DNA from: Pseudodesulfovibrio nedwellii
Lineage (GTDB): Bacteria; Desulfobacterota; Desulfovibrionia; Desulfovibrionales; Desulfovibrionaceae
DNA length: 64,000 nt
Assembly (NCBI RefSeq): GCF_027923765.1
Contig: NZ_AP026709.1
Location: forward strand, 62,001 to 126,000
Reading direction: 5' to 3'
The position numbers were made by a program, and so were the translations under genes. Every line of letters begins with the position of its first letter. Position 1 is the stretch's first letter. Below are positions 1-9,722 of this stretch, piece by piece. The notes below the pieces were generated by a model, which was given only the letters and a program-made list of their open reading frames with translations, was not told the DNA's origin and made no database searches.

Positions 1-65
1 ACCGGGAAAAAATCTAGAAAAGTGGTTTTTAAATTCAGGCTGAAAATGGTGAATTTGAGAAAAGG

Positions 66-94
66 TTGAATGTTTTTGTAAGATTAACTATAAA
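66..94 (+). promoter_or_regulatory. candidate sigma-70 promoter
   Basis: TTGAAT (66-71) and TATAAA (89-94) are separated by 17 bases in an AT-rich leader about 130 bases upstream of the first gene. The match is good by eye, but no transcript data support it. The rest of 1-222 shows no gene. Confidence 0.35.
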
Positions 95-222
95 TTTGTT
101 CATACTTTGACTCACAAGAAAAAAAACGATTATTTACAAATTAAATGATTTTTACGTGTTTTTTTCTTCCGCAAAAGGCCCAATTCTCTCTGCGTTGTTT
201 ACGTTGGCAAGGAGGGTGACAT

Positions 223-2052
223 GTGGGCGGTGGTCAGGCATTGTATCAGGGACTTGAAAAACATGGAAATCCGACCTGCGAGGTGAGCATGGGATTGGCC
301 CGGCATATAGAATCGATTCGTGACATCCAATACGGCCAGGATGCAGCCCTTGATGCGTTGCTACTTCATTTCATGACCGAGAATCATCTTGAGTACTCCA
401 TTGATCCTGATAAAAATGCATCGGGTGAACAGATTCGTTTTATGATGGCGCTTGAGGAAGGGGAATTTTATGCCCCGTGTTCGGATTGGATGTTTCGTAT
501 GCTCCTTGAGGATGGCCTGCCCGAGCGTCTGCTGGAAGAATATCTTGTCCAGTGGAAGACTTTTATCAGTCTGTCCCGTAATTTTTGTACTGACAGAGAG
601 ATTGCGCGGCGTTTTATTCAACTGGCTCGGCACAAGTTTCGGATGGTTCTCGCCTCCCCCATTATCTTACCGTCACGTCTGATGAAGCGATTTATTACTA
701 TTTTTATGACTCAGAGCGGTATTGATGACCCGTACAGGGATATTCGCAAGGCCCTGAATCGTAAGGCTTCCGAGATAGTAGAAAGTGATGTCTTTGATGC
801 CATGGTCAATGGTTGTCTGGCGAATGTCGAACAGCCCGGTCGTATTGATGATCTTCGTTTCAAGATAGATATGGTTGAAATTGAACGGCTCATGCGGATT
901 TCCACCATGACGGATCATTGGATGCCCGAGACGTTTACGCCAGAAGCGCTTAAATCGTCTGTTCTGTCTGAAGAGGTCAAGGAAGGCTCCCGACTCTTTC
1001 ATGATGTGTTTGAACGATTGGGCAAGGATAGAGAAAAGCGTCACCGTATTCTTTATCTTCCCAATCGGGCGGGTGGCATCTTGTTTGACTTGCAGGTGGT
1101 CCAGACTCTTTTGCGGTTGGGGCATCGCGTGGTCATGGCCTTGAAAGAAGGGTTTTATTTCGAGCATCCGACATTCTGGGATCGCGATAATGATCCGTTG
1201 TTGGCCAAGGCGTTTAGCGGAGCGAAATTTGTTAGCGAAGACAGGCTCTCCAAGAACGAATTGCTGGGAATCATGGCACAGCATCCTTTTGTTGTTATTT
1301 CTGACGGTACACGGGAACGTTTTAATCCCTATCGTGCGTCTGTGACTTTTGCTCGTGCTTGGAAAGAGTGTGATTTGGTTTTGGCCAAGGGGCAGGCTGT
1401 GCACAATCGGCTTATCAAGAGCAGTCATGATTTTACGCGGGATATAGTGAATTTTTATCGGGACGAGCATGGCGAATTTCATTTGCACTATCGTCCCAGA
1501 CCTGAATCAATTGTTTCTTTTAGTGAGCAGTATATCGCAGCCAAGGCGGATGAAATCATTGCAGAGATGCGGGTTGCCCGGTCTCTGGGTAAGACTGTTA
1601 TGTTTTACTCTGGTATCATCGGCTCTGTGCCCGGTCAGACTCAGGCCGCCATCAAGGTTATTACCATATTCGTGGAGCATCTTCGTTCACAACTTGACGA
1701 TGCCTATATTATCAACCCTGGTGAGCATTTTGAAGAGGGTATGGATGCCGATGATCTGATGTTCATGTGGGAAAAGGTCCAGCGAAGCGGCTACATCAAT
1801 GTCTGGCGTTTCCAGACGTATTTCGATATTGAGAAGAGCTTTGAGTTGATGGGCCGAAAGGTCCCGCCGGTATGGACCGGCAAAGATGCTACTTATTCGA
1901 CCGGATGCACCAAGGAAATGCACATTGCTTTGGATGTTCAGAGGGTGCATCCAGAGTTGCAGATAATCGGGCCGAACCCCGAAAAGTTCTTCCGTAGGCG
2001 GGAGTACGGGGTGGGTAAATTCTGTGATGTAGCTATTGATTCGTGTGGATAG
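223..2052 (+). CDS. DUF89/ARMT1-like domain protein
   Basis: 609-residue cytoplasmic protein with no signal peptide or membrane segment. The C-terminal half (about residues 280-600) looks like the DUF89/ARMT1-like fold: a Rossmann-like start around 'LPNRAGGILFDLQVV', an ISDGTRE segment near 365, and a closing stretch with STGCTKEMH and IIGPNPEKFFRRRE. DUF89 proteins are metal-dependent phosphatases acting on damaged or side-product phosphometabolites; that role is family knowledge and no substrate can be read here. The N-terminal 270 residues are helical and unrecognised. The GTG start is chosen because AAGGAGG (209-215) lies 7 bases upstream. An overlapping ATG at 221 is in a frame that stops quickly, and an in-frame ATG at 289 is the alternative. 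It lies 5' of mltA and may share its transcript. Confidence 0.6.
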   Translation: MGGGQALYQGLEKHGNPTCEVSMGLARHIESIRDIQYGQDAALDALLLHFMTENHLEYSIDPDKNASGEQIRFMMALEEGEFYAPCSDWMFRMLLEDGLPERLLEEYLVQWKTFISLSRNFCTDREIARRFIQLARHKFRMVLASPIILPSRLMKRFITIFMTQSGIDDPYRDIRKALNRKASEIVESDVFDAMVNGCLANVEQPGRIDDLRFKIDMVEIERLMRISTMTDHWMPETFTPEALKSSVLSEEVKEGSRLFHDVFERLGKDREKRHRILYLPNRAGGILFDLQVVQTLLRLGHRVVMALKEGFYFEHPTFWDRDNDPLLAKAFSGAKFVSEDRLSKNELLGIMAQHPFVVISDGTRERFNPYRASVTFARAWKECDLVLAKGQAVHNRLIKSSHDFTRDIVNFYRDEHGEFHLHYRPRPESIVSFSEQYIAAKADEIIAEMRVARSLGKTVMFYSGIIGSVPGQTQAAIKVITIFVEHLRSQLDDAYIINPGEHFEEGMDADDLMFMWEKVQRSGYINVWRFQTYFDIEKSFELMGRKVPPVWTGKDATYSTGCTKEMHIALDVQRVHPELQIIGPNPEKFFRRREYGVGKFCDVAIDSCG

Positions 2053-2086
2053 AGGTTCTAAGTCAGACTTTCAACAAATGTGGAAT

Positions 2087-3436
2087 ATGAAAGCACACAT
2101 ACACATTTTTGCATGGCGAACGATGCGGCTTTTGGTCGCAATGTTGTGCATGGCGGCACTCTTTTCCTGCGTGAAGGATGGTTCGTTCTTTCGCGTCAAG
2201 GTTGAATCTCCTCCTGCGGTGGAATCTGAGAAGTCTGTGGAATTGGTTGAGGAAGCGTGTTCCGGTAGTCTGTGTGGTTCCCGAGTCACAGATAAATTGA
2301 CTTTGCGCATGGTTCGTGAACCAGAGTCCGTTCCTGCCTGTGACATGTTTTTCCCGTTATCCAATGTTGAAGGAGCCGAGAGTACTGCTCGGATTGATAT
2401 CGCTAGTCAGGGGCTTTCGTCATGGACAGCGTTGGAGGGGCCGGTTCAACGCAGCCTTGAATACGCTTTGAATATGGATCAGGATGGCCCTGCACTGGTA
2501 CGGCCCGGTATGGTTTTGACTTGGGGACAGGTTGTTTGTTCACTGGAAGAATTTCTTGATTTATTGCCACACCTTGATGATGCCCCGGAGTTGCTTGGCC
2601 AGCGTTTTGTTTGGTACGGTATGCGGAAAAAACCTGTTATGACAGGGTATTATACGCCGGAGATTCAGGCTAGTCTAACCCGACAGCCCGGATATGAATT
2701 CCCGATTTATGGCGTTCCTGAAGATCTTCGTTATGGCAAAGTGCGCGGGTACAAGCAGTTTTATCGAGTGGAAAAGGGCCGTGTTCTGCCCTACTATGAA
2801 CGTGGCGATATGGATGTACACAAGGTCTTGACTGGGCGTGGATTGGAAATAGCCTGGGCTAAAGATCCCATTGATGTTTTCTACATGCAGGTGGAAGGGT
2901 GTGGGCGGCTACGGTTGCCTGATGGCACCACAAGAAATGTGCTGTACGGGGCCAAGAATGGATACGGTTTTAGAAGCCTTGGACGTATTCTTCATTCGCA
3001 GGGATTGCTTCCTCAAGGGAAATTGTCCAAAGGACATGTTAAATCCTATTTTGCCAAGAATCCCGAAAAGATGTTTCAATTGATGGCGGAAAATCGGAGC
3101 TATGTTTTCTTTCGTTTAGAGAACTCGCCGCCCGAAGGGACCATTGGAAAGCCGTTGACGCCGATGGTCTCACTGGCTACAGACCGAAAGCTCCTGCCGC
3201 TTGGCAGTTTGCTCGCCTTTGAAGCCGAGATTCCTGAAGCCAGGGACGGACGACCAATCGGCAAGCGGACAGTGTCTGGCATCGGGCTGGCTCAGGATAC
3301 AGGAACAGCCATCCGTGGAACGCGGGTGGATTATTACATAGGCGAGGGAAACGCGGTGGAGCCCATTGCCAACAATATAAAAACAGAGGCCACCGTGTAT
3401 CTCCTTATAAGCAAAGAAGCACTCATCAATGGCTGA
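2087..3436 (+). CDS. mltA: membrane-bound lytic murein transglycosylase A, lipoprotein
   Basis: Cleaves the MurNAc-GlcNAc bond of peptidoglycan to give 1,6-anhydro muropeptides, acting from the periplasmic face of the outer membrane. Visible: a hydrophobic N-terminus ending in a lipobox-like MAALFSC, an MltA barrel core (about 190-330; GYYTPEIQAS, then FYMQVEGCGRLRL) and a C-terminal 3D domain with SGIGLAQDTGTAIRG, whose Asp fits the catalytic acid of MltA. The start is uncertain: no strong ribosome site precedes ATG 2078, 2087 or 2123. ATG 2087 gives a 449-residue protein, a usual length for lipoprotein MltA, whereas ATG 2123 gives a minimal signal peptide. The end overlaps the next gene by 8 bases, so the two are probably translationally coupled. 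Confidence 0.85.
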   Translation: MKAHIHIFAWRTMRLLVAMLCMAALFSCVKDGSFFRVKVESPPAVESEKSVELVEEACSGSLCGSRVTDKLTLRMVREPESVPACDMFFPLSNVEGAESTARIDIASQGLSSWTALEGPVQRSLEYALNMDQDGPALVRPGMVLTWGQVVCSLEEFLDLLPHLDDAPELLGQRFVWYGMRKKPVMTGYYTPEIQASLTRQPGYEFPIYGVPEDLRYGKVRGYKQFYRVEKGRVLPYYERGDMDVHKVLTGRGLEIAWAKDPIDVFYMQVEGCGRLRLPDGTTRNVLYGAKNGYGFRSLGRILHSQGLLPQGKLSKGHVKSYFAKNPEKMFQLMAENRSYVFFRLENSPPEGTIGKPLTPMVSLATDRKLLPLGSLLAFEAEIPEARDGRPIGKRTVSGIGLAQDTGTAIRGTRVDYYIGEGNAVEPIANNIKTEATVYLLISKEALING

Positions 3437-4073
3437 TATTACCATAGACATTACCAAAGAGACTCTTCAGGACGCAATCGCTCACCAGACCCGGTCTGTG
3501 ATGGATTGGCATTATGGCGAACCCGTGTATGAGGGAGACCCTGCCGACGACTTGAACGGGGTGCCCGGTTTACGTGAACTCATAGCTCGTCAGCACTGGG
3601 CCAATTTTCAGCTCTGGCATGTGGAAGATCGCGCCCGTCGTAAAGACGTGGAAGCCAAGGTCATCGCTGATTGCAAATACGCCATCGATAAGCTTAACCA
3701 GAAGCGCAACGATTTGATCGAGCGGGTGGATGAGTGTCTGATCGGTATGCTTTCTCCGTTGTTGCCCGGTGATGCTGCCGAAAGGTACAACACTGAGACC
3801 GTAGGGGCCGCTTTGGACAGATTGTCCATTCAGGCACTCAAGATTTTTCATATGAAAGAGCAGTGTAGCCGCAAGGATGTCGATGAAGCCCATGTGGATC
3901 AGTGTAATGCTAAAGTCGAAGTCTTGGTGCGCCAACATGGAGATTTGGGGCAGGCCATTTTGGAATTGATTGATGAATACGCTGCAGGCACCAAGAAGCC
4001 CAAGGTGTATTTCCAATTCAAGATGTACAATGACCCCAGTCTGAACCCGGAACTCTACAAAAATAAATCATAG
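3429..4073 (+). CDS. DUF4254 family protein
   Basis: 214-residue soluble, mostly alpha-helical protein. The segment with LRELIARQHWANFQLWHVED, followed by KDVEAKVIADCKYAIDKLNQ and a second heptad-rich half, resembles DUF4254, a family of unknown function often found beside cell-envelope genes. It has no signal peptide and no catalytic motif. Its start overlaps the mltA stop by 8 bases and gatB begins 9 bases after its end, so it sits inside a tightly packed operon mltA-DUF4254-gatB. The family call is from memory of the helical HW...E/D pattern and is moderate; no function is proposed. Confidence 0.65.
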   Translation: MADITIDITKETLQDAIAHQTRSVMDWHYGEPVYEGDPADDLNGVPGLRELIARQHWANFQLWHVEDRARRKDVEAKVIADCKYAIDKLNQKRNDLIERVDECLIGMLSPLLPGDAAERYNTETVGAALDRLSIQALKIFHMKEQCSRKDVDEAHVDQCNAKVEVLVRQHGDLGQAILELIDEYAAGTKKPKVYFQFKMYNDPSLNPELYKNKS

Positions 4074-4082
4074 GTAAGCGAC

Positions 4083-5516
4083 ATGTCCCGCTACGAAACC
4101 GTTATCGGCCTTGAGGTGCACGCTCAGCTCAAGACCAAGACCAAGATTTTCTGTTCCTGTTCCACTGAATTTGGAAAGGATCCTAATGAGAATGTGTGTG
4201 CAGTCTGTTCCGGTATGCCCGGTGTCTTGCCCGTACTTAACGAAAAGGTGGCCGAGTACGCGACCAAGATGGGGATTGCTACCAATTGCGAGATCAACCT
4301 CAAGTCCGTATTTGCGCGTAAGAATTATTTTTATCCCGACTTGCCCAAAGGCTATCAGATTTCCCAGTTTGAACTGCCTATCTGTGAACATGGGCATGTC
4401 GATATCGAAGTTGACGACGAAAAGAAACGTATCGGTGTGACTCGTATCCATATGGAAGAGGACGCGGGTAAGAGTATCCATTCTGCGGCTGATAATGCCA
4501 GCTTTGTGGACTTGAATCGGACCGGCGTACCGCTCATCGAGATCGTGTCTGAGCCGGATATGCGGAGTGCCGAGGAAGCGATTGCCTATCTCAAGGAAGT
4601 TCGGTCCGTCCTCCTTTACCTTGGTATCTGTGACGGCAACATGGAAGAGGGGAGCTTTCGTTGTGATGCGAATATTTCCGTTCGTCCTTATGGACAGGAA
4701 GAATTTGGAACCCGTGCGGAGTTGAAGAATCTCAACTCCTTTAAGCATATTCTCAAGGCCATCAAGTATGAAGTGGATCGTCAGATCGATCTCGTAGAAG
4801 ATGGTGAAAAAGTTGTGCAGGAAACTCGGCTTTTCAACGTGGACAAGGGCATCACTCAGTCCATGCGTGGCAAGGAAGAGGCGCACGATTATCGCTATTT
4901 CCCGGATCCGGATCTTGTTCCGTTGGTTCTTGATGAAGCGTGGGTCAAACAGTGGCAGTCTGAATTGCCTGAGTTGCCCCGTGATAAGCGTGAACGGTTC
5001 ATGGTCGAATATACGTTGGCCGACTATGATGCTGCGTTGATCACAACTGATCGAACTGTTGCTGAATATTTTGAAGCTGCAGTCAAGGCGTACAACGGTG
5101 AAGCCAAGAAGGTCACCAACTGGGTGGTCGGCGAATTGCTGCCGTTCTGTCATGAAGTTGAGTCTGAAGCCTGCGATGTAAAGCTTTCGCCTGAAAAGCT
5201 GGCAGCTTTGCTTACGTTGGTTGATGACGGGACCATTTCCGTCAAGATCGGTAAGGATATTTTCCGTGATCTCTGTGAGTCCGGTGATGATCCTGCAGAA
5301 TACGTCAAGGCCAAAGGGCTTGCGCAGATGTCTGATTCCGGTGAACTGGAAGCCATGGTTGATCAGGTTATTGCTGATAATCCTTCTGAAGTGGAAGCAT
5401 TCAAGGGCGGCAAGAAAAAACTTATGAGCTTTTTCATGGGACAGGTCATGCGCCTTTCTAAAGGCCAGGCCAACCCCGGAATCGTGACCAAGATGATTCA
5501 AGAAAAACTCTCATAA
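4083..5516 (+). CDS. gatB: aspartyl/glutamyl-tRNA(Asn/Gln) amidotransferase subunit B
   Basis: Transamidates misacylated Glu-tRNA(Gln) (and Asp-tRNA(Asn)) with GatA and GatC. Full length at 477 residues. The N-terminal kinase-like domain shows the signature [13 protein letters not shown], the zinc-site cysteines CSCSTEFG and CAVCSGMPG, then [13 protein letters not shown] and [11 protein letters not shown]. The C-terminal YqeY-like tail ends around [12 protein letters not shown]. gatA and gatC are not adjacent, which is common. An AGG-type ribosome site lies just before the ATG. Confidence 0.97.
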   Translation: MSRYETVIGLEVHAQLKTKTKIFCSCSTEFGKDPNENVCAVCSGMPGVLPVLNEKVAEYATKMGIATNCEINLKSVFARKNYFYPDLPKGYQISQFELPICEHGHVDIEVDDEKKRIGVTRIHMEEDAGKSIHSAADNASFVDLNRTGVPLIEIVSEPDMRSAEEAIAYLKEVRSVLLYLGICDGNMEEGSFRCDANISVRPYGQEEFGTRAELKNLNSFKHILKAIKYEVDRQIDLVEDGEKVVQETRLFNVDKGITQSMRGKEEAHDYRYFPDPDLVPLVLDEAWVKQWQSELPELPRDKRERFMVEYTLADYDAALITTDRTVAEYFEAAVKAYNGEAKKVTNWVVGELLPFCHEVESEACDVKLSPEKLAALLTLVDDGTISVKIGKDIFRDLCESGDDPAEYVKAKGLAQMSDSGELEAMVDQVIADNPSEVEAFKGGKKKLMSFFMGQVMRLSKGQANPGIVTKMIQEKLS

Positions 5517-5620
5517 TCGAGATTTTTAGAATTCCCTTTTTTGATCATGCATTGAATTTTGACTAAAACCCAATCGGCGCATATGGGCCTTTGCTGACCT
5601 TGAAACATAGAGCGCCACGA

Positions 5621-5682
5621 TACAAAGTTTTGGAGATTCTTAAGAGCCTTTTTCAAAAGGTTCTTGAGCCGCCGGAGGCAAA
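5621..5682 (-). repeat. dispersed hairpin repeat, copy 1
   Basis: Read on the minus strand this stretch has a GCCTCCGGCGG block, an inverted repeat around GAACCTTTTGAAAAAGG (hairpin arms within 5639-5668), then ATTCTCCAAAACTTT-like sequence (slightly diverged here). The same three blocks, in the same order, recur on the plus strand at 35614-35700. The left edge of this copy supplies the GGAGG (5674-5678) that acts as the ribosome site of mtnA. Confidence 0.7.
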
Positions 5683-5685
5683 AAA

Positions 5686-6738
5686 ATGACTGAACATATT
5701 CAATATTCCTCGGAAAAAGACGCTCTTATTCTTCTCGACCAACGATTCTTGCCCAATCGCGAGGATTGGTTCGAATGCAAGACCACGGACGATATTTGTT
5801 TCGCTCTGGTGGTTATGGTCGTGCGTGGTGCGCCCGCTATCGGCGTGACCGCTGCCTATGGCTGTTATCTGGCTGGTCGCGAAGTTCAGGGCATGGATGG
5901 CGACTGGAAGGTGAATCTTGAGGCCAAGCTCGACCAGATTCATGATGCCCGCCCGACCGCAGTCAACCTGCGTTGGGCCGTGCGCGAGATGCGTCGTATC
6001 TGGAAAGAAGCTGGTGATGTTTCTCTTGAGAAGTTGCTGGAAACCTGGCTGGAAAGAGCCAAGGAAATCCATGTCGGCGATATCGAAATGTGCGAGCTTA
6101 TCGGCAAGTTTGGCGGAGAACTCATGGACGATGGCGATACCATCATGACCCATTGTAATGCCGGTGCGCTGGCTACTGCCGGATACGGCACGGCTCTGGG
6201 CGTGGTGCGTGGTGCCATTGATCAGGGCAAGAAAGTGTCTGTCATTGCCAACGAGACCCGTCCGTTTTTGCAGGGCGCACGCCTGACCGCGTATGAACTG
6301 CATAAGGATGGTGTCCCGGTAAAGGTCGCCTGCGATAACGCCTGCGCATTGCTCATGAAGCGTGGATTAGTGGACAAAGTGGTGGTCGGCGCTGACCGTA
6401 TTACTGCTAACGGGGATGCCGTGAACAAGATTGGTACCTTCGGCGTAGCCATTATAGCTGATCGGTTCAACATTCCTTTTTATGTGGCCGCTCCGCAGTA
6501 TACCATCGATACCGAGACGTTGTCCGGTGACGATGTGCCTATTGAGGACCGCGATCCCAGAGAAGTAACGCATATCGGCGATCATCGTATTCCACCCGAA
6601 GGCGTTGAGGTTTATAACCTCGCATTTGATCCGACTCCCAATGATCTTATTGCTGGTATTATCACGGAAAAAGGTGTGTTGTACCCGCCATACACCGAGT
6701 CCATCAAAAAACTCTTTGCGGATTACCCGGAAGGATAG
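5686..6738 (+). CDS. mtnA: S-methyl-5-thioribose-1-phosphate isomerase
   Basis: Isomerises methylthioribose-1-phosphate to methylthioribulose-1-phosphate in methionine salvage. 350 residues, normal for the family. Visible: the RGAPAIGV motif near 47, [10 protein letters not shown] with the conserved Cys (about 158), [15 protein letters not shown], and [10 protein letters not shown] with the catalytic Asp (about 237). It is related to eIF2B subunits, but these motifs fit MtnA. Other salvage genes are absent nearby. GGAGG ends 7 bases before the ATG and belongs to the upstream repeat, so the repeat hairpin may influence translation. Confidence 0.93.
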   Translation: MTEHIQYSSEKDALILLDQRFLPNREDWFECKTTDDICFALVVMVVRGAPAIGVTAAYGCYLAGREVQGMDGDWKVNLEAKLDQIHDARPTAVNLRWAVREMRRIWKEAGDVSLEKLLETWLERAKEIHVGDIEMCELIGKFGGELMDDGDTIMTHCNAGALATAGYGTALGVVRGAIDQGKKVSVIANETRPFLQGARLTAYELHKDGVPVKVACDNACALLMKRGLVDKVVVGADRITANGDAVNKIGTFGVAIIADRFNIPFYVAAPQYTIDTETLSGDDVPIEDRDPREVTHIGDHRIPPEGVEVYNLAFDPTPNDLIAGIITEKGVLYPPYTESIKKLFADYPEG

Positions 6739-6765
6739 ACTCGACATTCTTTTAAAGATAGGCTA

Positions 6766-6800
6766 ATCCCGCGCTTCCCCTGTTAACGGAAGTGCGGGAT
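6766..6800. terminator. stem-loop between mtnA and der
   Basis: 13-base arms ATCCCGCGCTTCC (6766-6778) and GGAAGTGCGGGAT (6788-6800) with one wobble pair and a 9-base loop. No long T tract follows, so it may be a processing or stability hairpin and not a strong intrinsic terminator. Confidence 0.5.
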
Positions 6801-6839
6801 CTTATCGTTCTCGCGTCATTTTTATAATCTGGAGCCAAT

Positions 6840-8351
6840 ATGCTGCCAATCGTCGCCCTTGTGGGTCGCCCCAATGTGGGTAAGTCCACACTTTTCAACC
6901 GTCTACTCAGGAAAGCGCGGGCCATTACCCACGATTTGCCGGGAGTGACGCGCGACCGCATCTATGGCGAATGCCGGATGGGTGACGTGCGTTTTGATCT
7001 CGTCGATACTGGCGGTATGGTGCTTGAATCAGAAGCCACACCCGAATTGTCCAAAGATTTTGAAGACGAGATTTTTGAACAGGCTCAGGAAGCCATTGAA
7101 GAGGCTAATGCCATCATCTTCGTGGTGGACGGCAAGGAAGGTCTGACTCCGCTTGATCAGCAAGCTGCAGAATATGTGCGTCGTTCCGGCAAGCCTGTGT
7201 TCATGCTTGTGAATAAGGTGGACGGCAGTGAGTTTGCCCCTCAAATGACGGGCGAATTTCATGAGCTTGGTATCGAGTTTATGCCTGTTTCCGCTGCTCA
7301 TGGTTATAATTTGCATGAAGTGCGTCATCGGGTGAAACAGTTCGTTATTGATCTGAATATCCCTGAAGATGAAGACGACGGTATTGAAAAAGGTTTGCGT
7401 CTGACCATGCTCGGCCGTCCCAACGCCGGTAAGTCTTCCATTATCAATGCGGTTATCGGCAAGGATCGGCTTATCGTTTCCGATGTGGCTGGAACCACCC
7501 GTGATTCCATTGACGTTACTTTCGAGAAGCGGGATAAGCGGTATACCTTCGTTGACACGGCGGGCGTTCGCAGAAGGGCCAATATTCAGGACCATCTGGA
7601 AAAGATCAGCGTTATTCGTGCCCTGAAAAACTCCAGACGATCTGATGTGACCATCCTGACTATTGATATAACCCTCGGGGTTGGGCGGCAGGATAAACGA
7701 CTCATCGAATTTTTGGCCAAGGAAAAGACCCCGTTTATCGTGGTGGTGAATAAGGCTGATCTGGTCCCTCGTAATGAGACCAATCGGGCTTTGGAAGCAT
7801 TCAGAAATGAATTGCGTATCATTCCGCACGTCCCCATCGTCATGACGAGTGCACAGAAAGGCGTGGGTATTGGAAAACTCCTTCCCATCGCCGAGGCCAT
7901 GCGTAAGGAGTGCCAGATTCGTATTGGTACCGGAATCCTTAATAGATCGCTTCAGGCCGTACTGGAGCGCCAACAGCCGCCTGTTGTAAAGCGTCGCAGA
8001 CCTAAATTTTTCTATGTGACCCAGGCTGACGAGGAAATTCCGACATTCGTGTTCTTCTGTAACGATCACGCCATCGTCAAGACATCCTACGTCCGTTATC
8101 TGGAAAACCAGTTCCGCAAGATGCTTGGCATCAAGACCGCGCCTGTGAATATTGTGTTCCGGTCCAGTCATGACAAGAAGGAATGGCAGAAGAGTCGTGG
8201 CATTTCCTCTATGGGCAAACGTGGTCCGGGCCGTGAACGCATGGGCGGTGCCAAGACCCGTCGTCATGAGACCAAATACAAGGCTCTCAAGAGCAAGCGG
8301 CGCAGAGATGAAAAAGATGAGAAAGAAAAGAGAGGGAAAAGAGGTAAATAA
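6840..8351 (+). CDS. der: ribosome-assembly GTPase Der (EngA)
   Basis: Tandem-G-domain GTPase needed for 50S subunit maturation. Domain 1 starts with GRPNVGKSTLFN, with DTGG and NKVD; domain 2 repeats GRPNAGKSSIIN, DTAG and NKAD; a KH-like domain follows. At 503 residues it is longer than many Der proteins because of a strongly basic tail from about residue 460 (RHETKYKALKSKRRRDEKDE and onward), probably an rRNA-binding extension. The start ATG 6840 places the P-loop at the expected distance. It is the last protein gene before tRNA-Ser. Confidence 0.96.
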   Translation: MLPIVALVGRPNVGKSTLFNRLLRKARAITHDLPGVTRDRIYGECRMGDVRFDLVDTGGMVLESEATPELSKDFEDEIFEQAQEAIEEANAIIFVVDGKEGLTPLDQQAAEYVRRSGKPVFMLVNKVDGSEFAPQMTGEFHELGIEFMPVSAAHGYNLHEVRHRVKQFVIDLNIPEDEDDGIEKGLRLTMLGRPNAGKSSIINAVIGKDRLIVSDVAGTTRDSIDVTFEKRDKRYTFVDTAGVRRRANIQDHLEKISVIRALKNSRRSDVTILTIDITLGVGRQDKRLIEFLAKEKTPFIVVVNKADLVPRNETNRALEAFRNELRIIPHVPIVMTSAQKGVGIGKLLPIAEAMRKECQIRIGTGILNRSLQAVLERQQPPVVKRRRPKFFYVTQADEEIPTFVFFCNDHAIVKTSYVRYLENQFRKMLGIKTAPVNIVFRSSHDKKEWQKSRGISSMGKRGPGRERMGGAKTRRHETKYKALKSKRRRDEKDEKEKRGKRGK

Positions 8352-8438
8352 CGGTTCTCTTTGTTGACAAGGAACCGTTGAAGAGTGTAGACGATTTTTC
8401 CTCGACACGTTGTTGTCACCAACAACAGGTTCGGGATA

Positions 8439-8532
8439 GGAGAAGTGGCCGAGTTGGCTGAAGGCGCACGCCTGCTAAGCGTGTATGGGGCCTTAAACTC
8501 CATCGAGAGTTCAAATCTCTCCTTCTCCGCCA
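8439..8532 (+). tRNA. tRNA-Ser (anticodon GCU)
   Basis: Acceptor arms GGAGAAG (8439-8445) and CTTCTCC (8522-8528), discriminator G and an encoded CCA (8530-8532). The anticodon stem CACGC/GCGTG encloses CTGCTAA, so the anticodon is GCT (8474-8476), reading AGC/AGU. A long variable arm, as expected for serine tRNAs, precedes the T arm GTTCAAATC. The downstream side of such a tRNA is a common insertion site, and unusual genes do follow. Confidence 0.96.
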
Positions 8533-8538
8533 TATTTT

Positions 8539-8572
8539 AAGGGCTTACGATGTAAATCGTAAGCCCTTTTTT
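8539..8572. terminator. intrinsic terminator after tRNA-Ser
   Basis: Perfect 12-base arms AAGGGCTTACGA (8539-8550) and TCGTAAGCCCTT (8557-8568) with a 6-base loop and a following T run. A related hairpin ends the dms cluster near 49250. Confidence 0.9.
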
Positions 8573-8859
8573 GGGTGTGTTTTGGGTGGTGTAAACAGGG
8601 GAGTGTGGAACAAAGTGTGAACATTTTGTTTGGGGAATGGTTTTCAGTGATCCCCAAAAAGAGCTAACAGGTAGCGTGCTGGGGGGGGGGCGGTCGTAAA
8701 GATAAGAAAAGATGACCACGCGATCGCCTTTTTGATTTGTCGACTTCCATGGTTTTTTATATTGATTTTGCTGGAAATAATATTGAACCGGGAGTAGTGT
8801 TAATTTTTGATATCGACGGGTAATTATTTAGTGCGTTCTAAAAAAACTTAGGAGCAGAA
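8573..8859. other. non-coding leader of the DprA/PRTase pair
   Basis: 287 bases without a credible gene. It holds an inverted repeat TTTGGGGA/TCCCCAAA (8629-8636 and 8651-8658, loop 14), a run of ten G (8681-8690), and an AT-rich stretch before the ribosome site AGGAG (8850-8854). No integrase remnant and no copy of the tRNA 3' end was seen. Confidence 0.6.
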
Positions 8860-9720
8860 ATGCCTAGTAATCCTCCTTCTTCTCGTAACACCCTTCAAGG
8901 TGAGTCCTTCGAGGAGAACGGAACTGAATACATTCTGTCTTTACCTCCGTATTATGCTGAAATATTTCAGGAGTTAGAGTCAGAGGTTTTTGCAAAAATG
9001 GTGGAAGTGCCTCCGCGGTCGTTTATGCAAACCAACAAGGTTTACCAGTTGGCAAAACCTGCCACACAAGAGGCGAAGCGAATTGAGCGGTTTATCAAGA
9101 TTCATAAGCGTGTAGTTATCATCAAGATAAATCGAAATATAACGGAGCATTTCTCAAACGAATTGGATTCATGCACAGCCATTGAATATATTTTTGATTT
9201 TGAGAAAAATGACAAGACTCACTATGGCAAGATGTTTAACAAGGCCAAATACAATCGGCATGAACCCTCGATTCGCGGTTTAATCTCAGCCTTATCTATC
9301 ATTGCCAAGCAGCTTCCATATGGGCAACATCTGACCGGTATTTTTATATCCTACGTACCGCCATATTCAGGCAAACCATATTATTTGCCGAAGATATTAG
9401 CGCATGGTGTGGCTGCGGAGATCAACAGTGCTGGCGGAAAATTGAAGTGTCATGTGCTTGACACATGGTTGAATGTAGAAAAGCCAGAGTTCAAGAGTCT
9501 TCCGATAGCTGAGAAGTATGCAAAGTGGGAGGAGTTGCTTGCTGGGCAAGTTGGTAGGCAGACCGATCAGAAACACTGGATGCCAGTCATTGTCATTGAG
9601 GATAACTATCAATCTGGCACGACGTTGTGGTCGTATGCAAAATATCTTAAGAGTCTAGGGTGCCCTGAAGTTCACGGACTTTGCTGTGTGAAGCTTATGA
9701 GAGATACGGATAATCAATAA
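8860..9720 (+). CDS. phosphoribosyltransferase-fold protein of a DprA/PRTase pair
   Basis: 286 residues, no membrane segment. The C-terminal part has a phosphoribosyltransferase-type loop, VIVIEDNYQSGTTL (acidic pair E247-D248), of the kind that binds the ribose-phosphate of PRPP or a nucleotide. It is followed by a helix and a strand, WSYAKYLKSLGCPEVHGLCCVK, as in ComF-like PRTases. The N-terminal half is unrecognised and contains several Lys/Tyr-rich stretches. An AGGAG ribosome site precedes ATG 8860. Only two bases separate its stop from the next start, so the two proteins are surely made together. Pairing of a PRTase with a stand-alone DprA is, from memory, a cassette proposed computationally as a prokaryotic conflict (defence) module; that role here is inference. 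Base use is AT-richer than neighbours, which suggests transfer. Confidence 0.6.
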   Translation: MPSNPPSSRNTLQGESFEENGTEYILSLPPYYAEIFQELESEVFAKMVEVPPRSFMQTNKVYQLAKPATQEAKRIERFIKIHKRVVIIKINRNITEHFSNELDSCTAIEYIFDFEKNDKTHYGKMFNKAKYNRHEPSIRGLISALSIIAKQLPYGQHLTGIFISYVPPYSGKPYYLPKILAHGVAAEINSAGGKLKCHVLDTWLNVEKPEFKSLPIAEKYAKWEELLAGQVGRQTDQKHWMPVIVIEDNYQSGTTLWSYAKYLKSLGCPEVHGLCCVKLMRDTDNQ

Positions 9721-9722
9721 GA

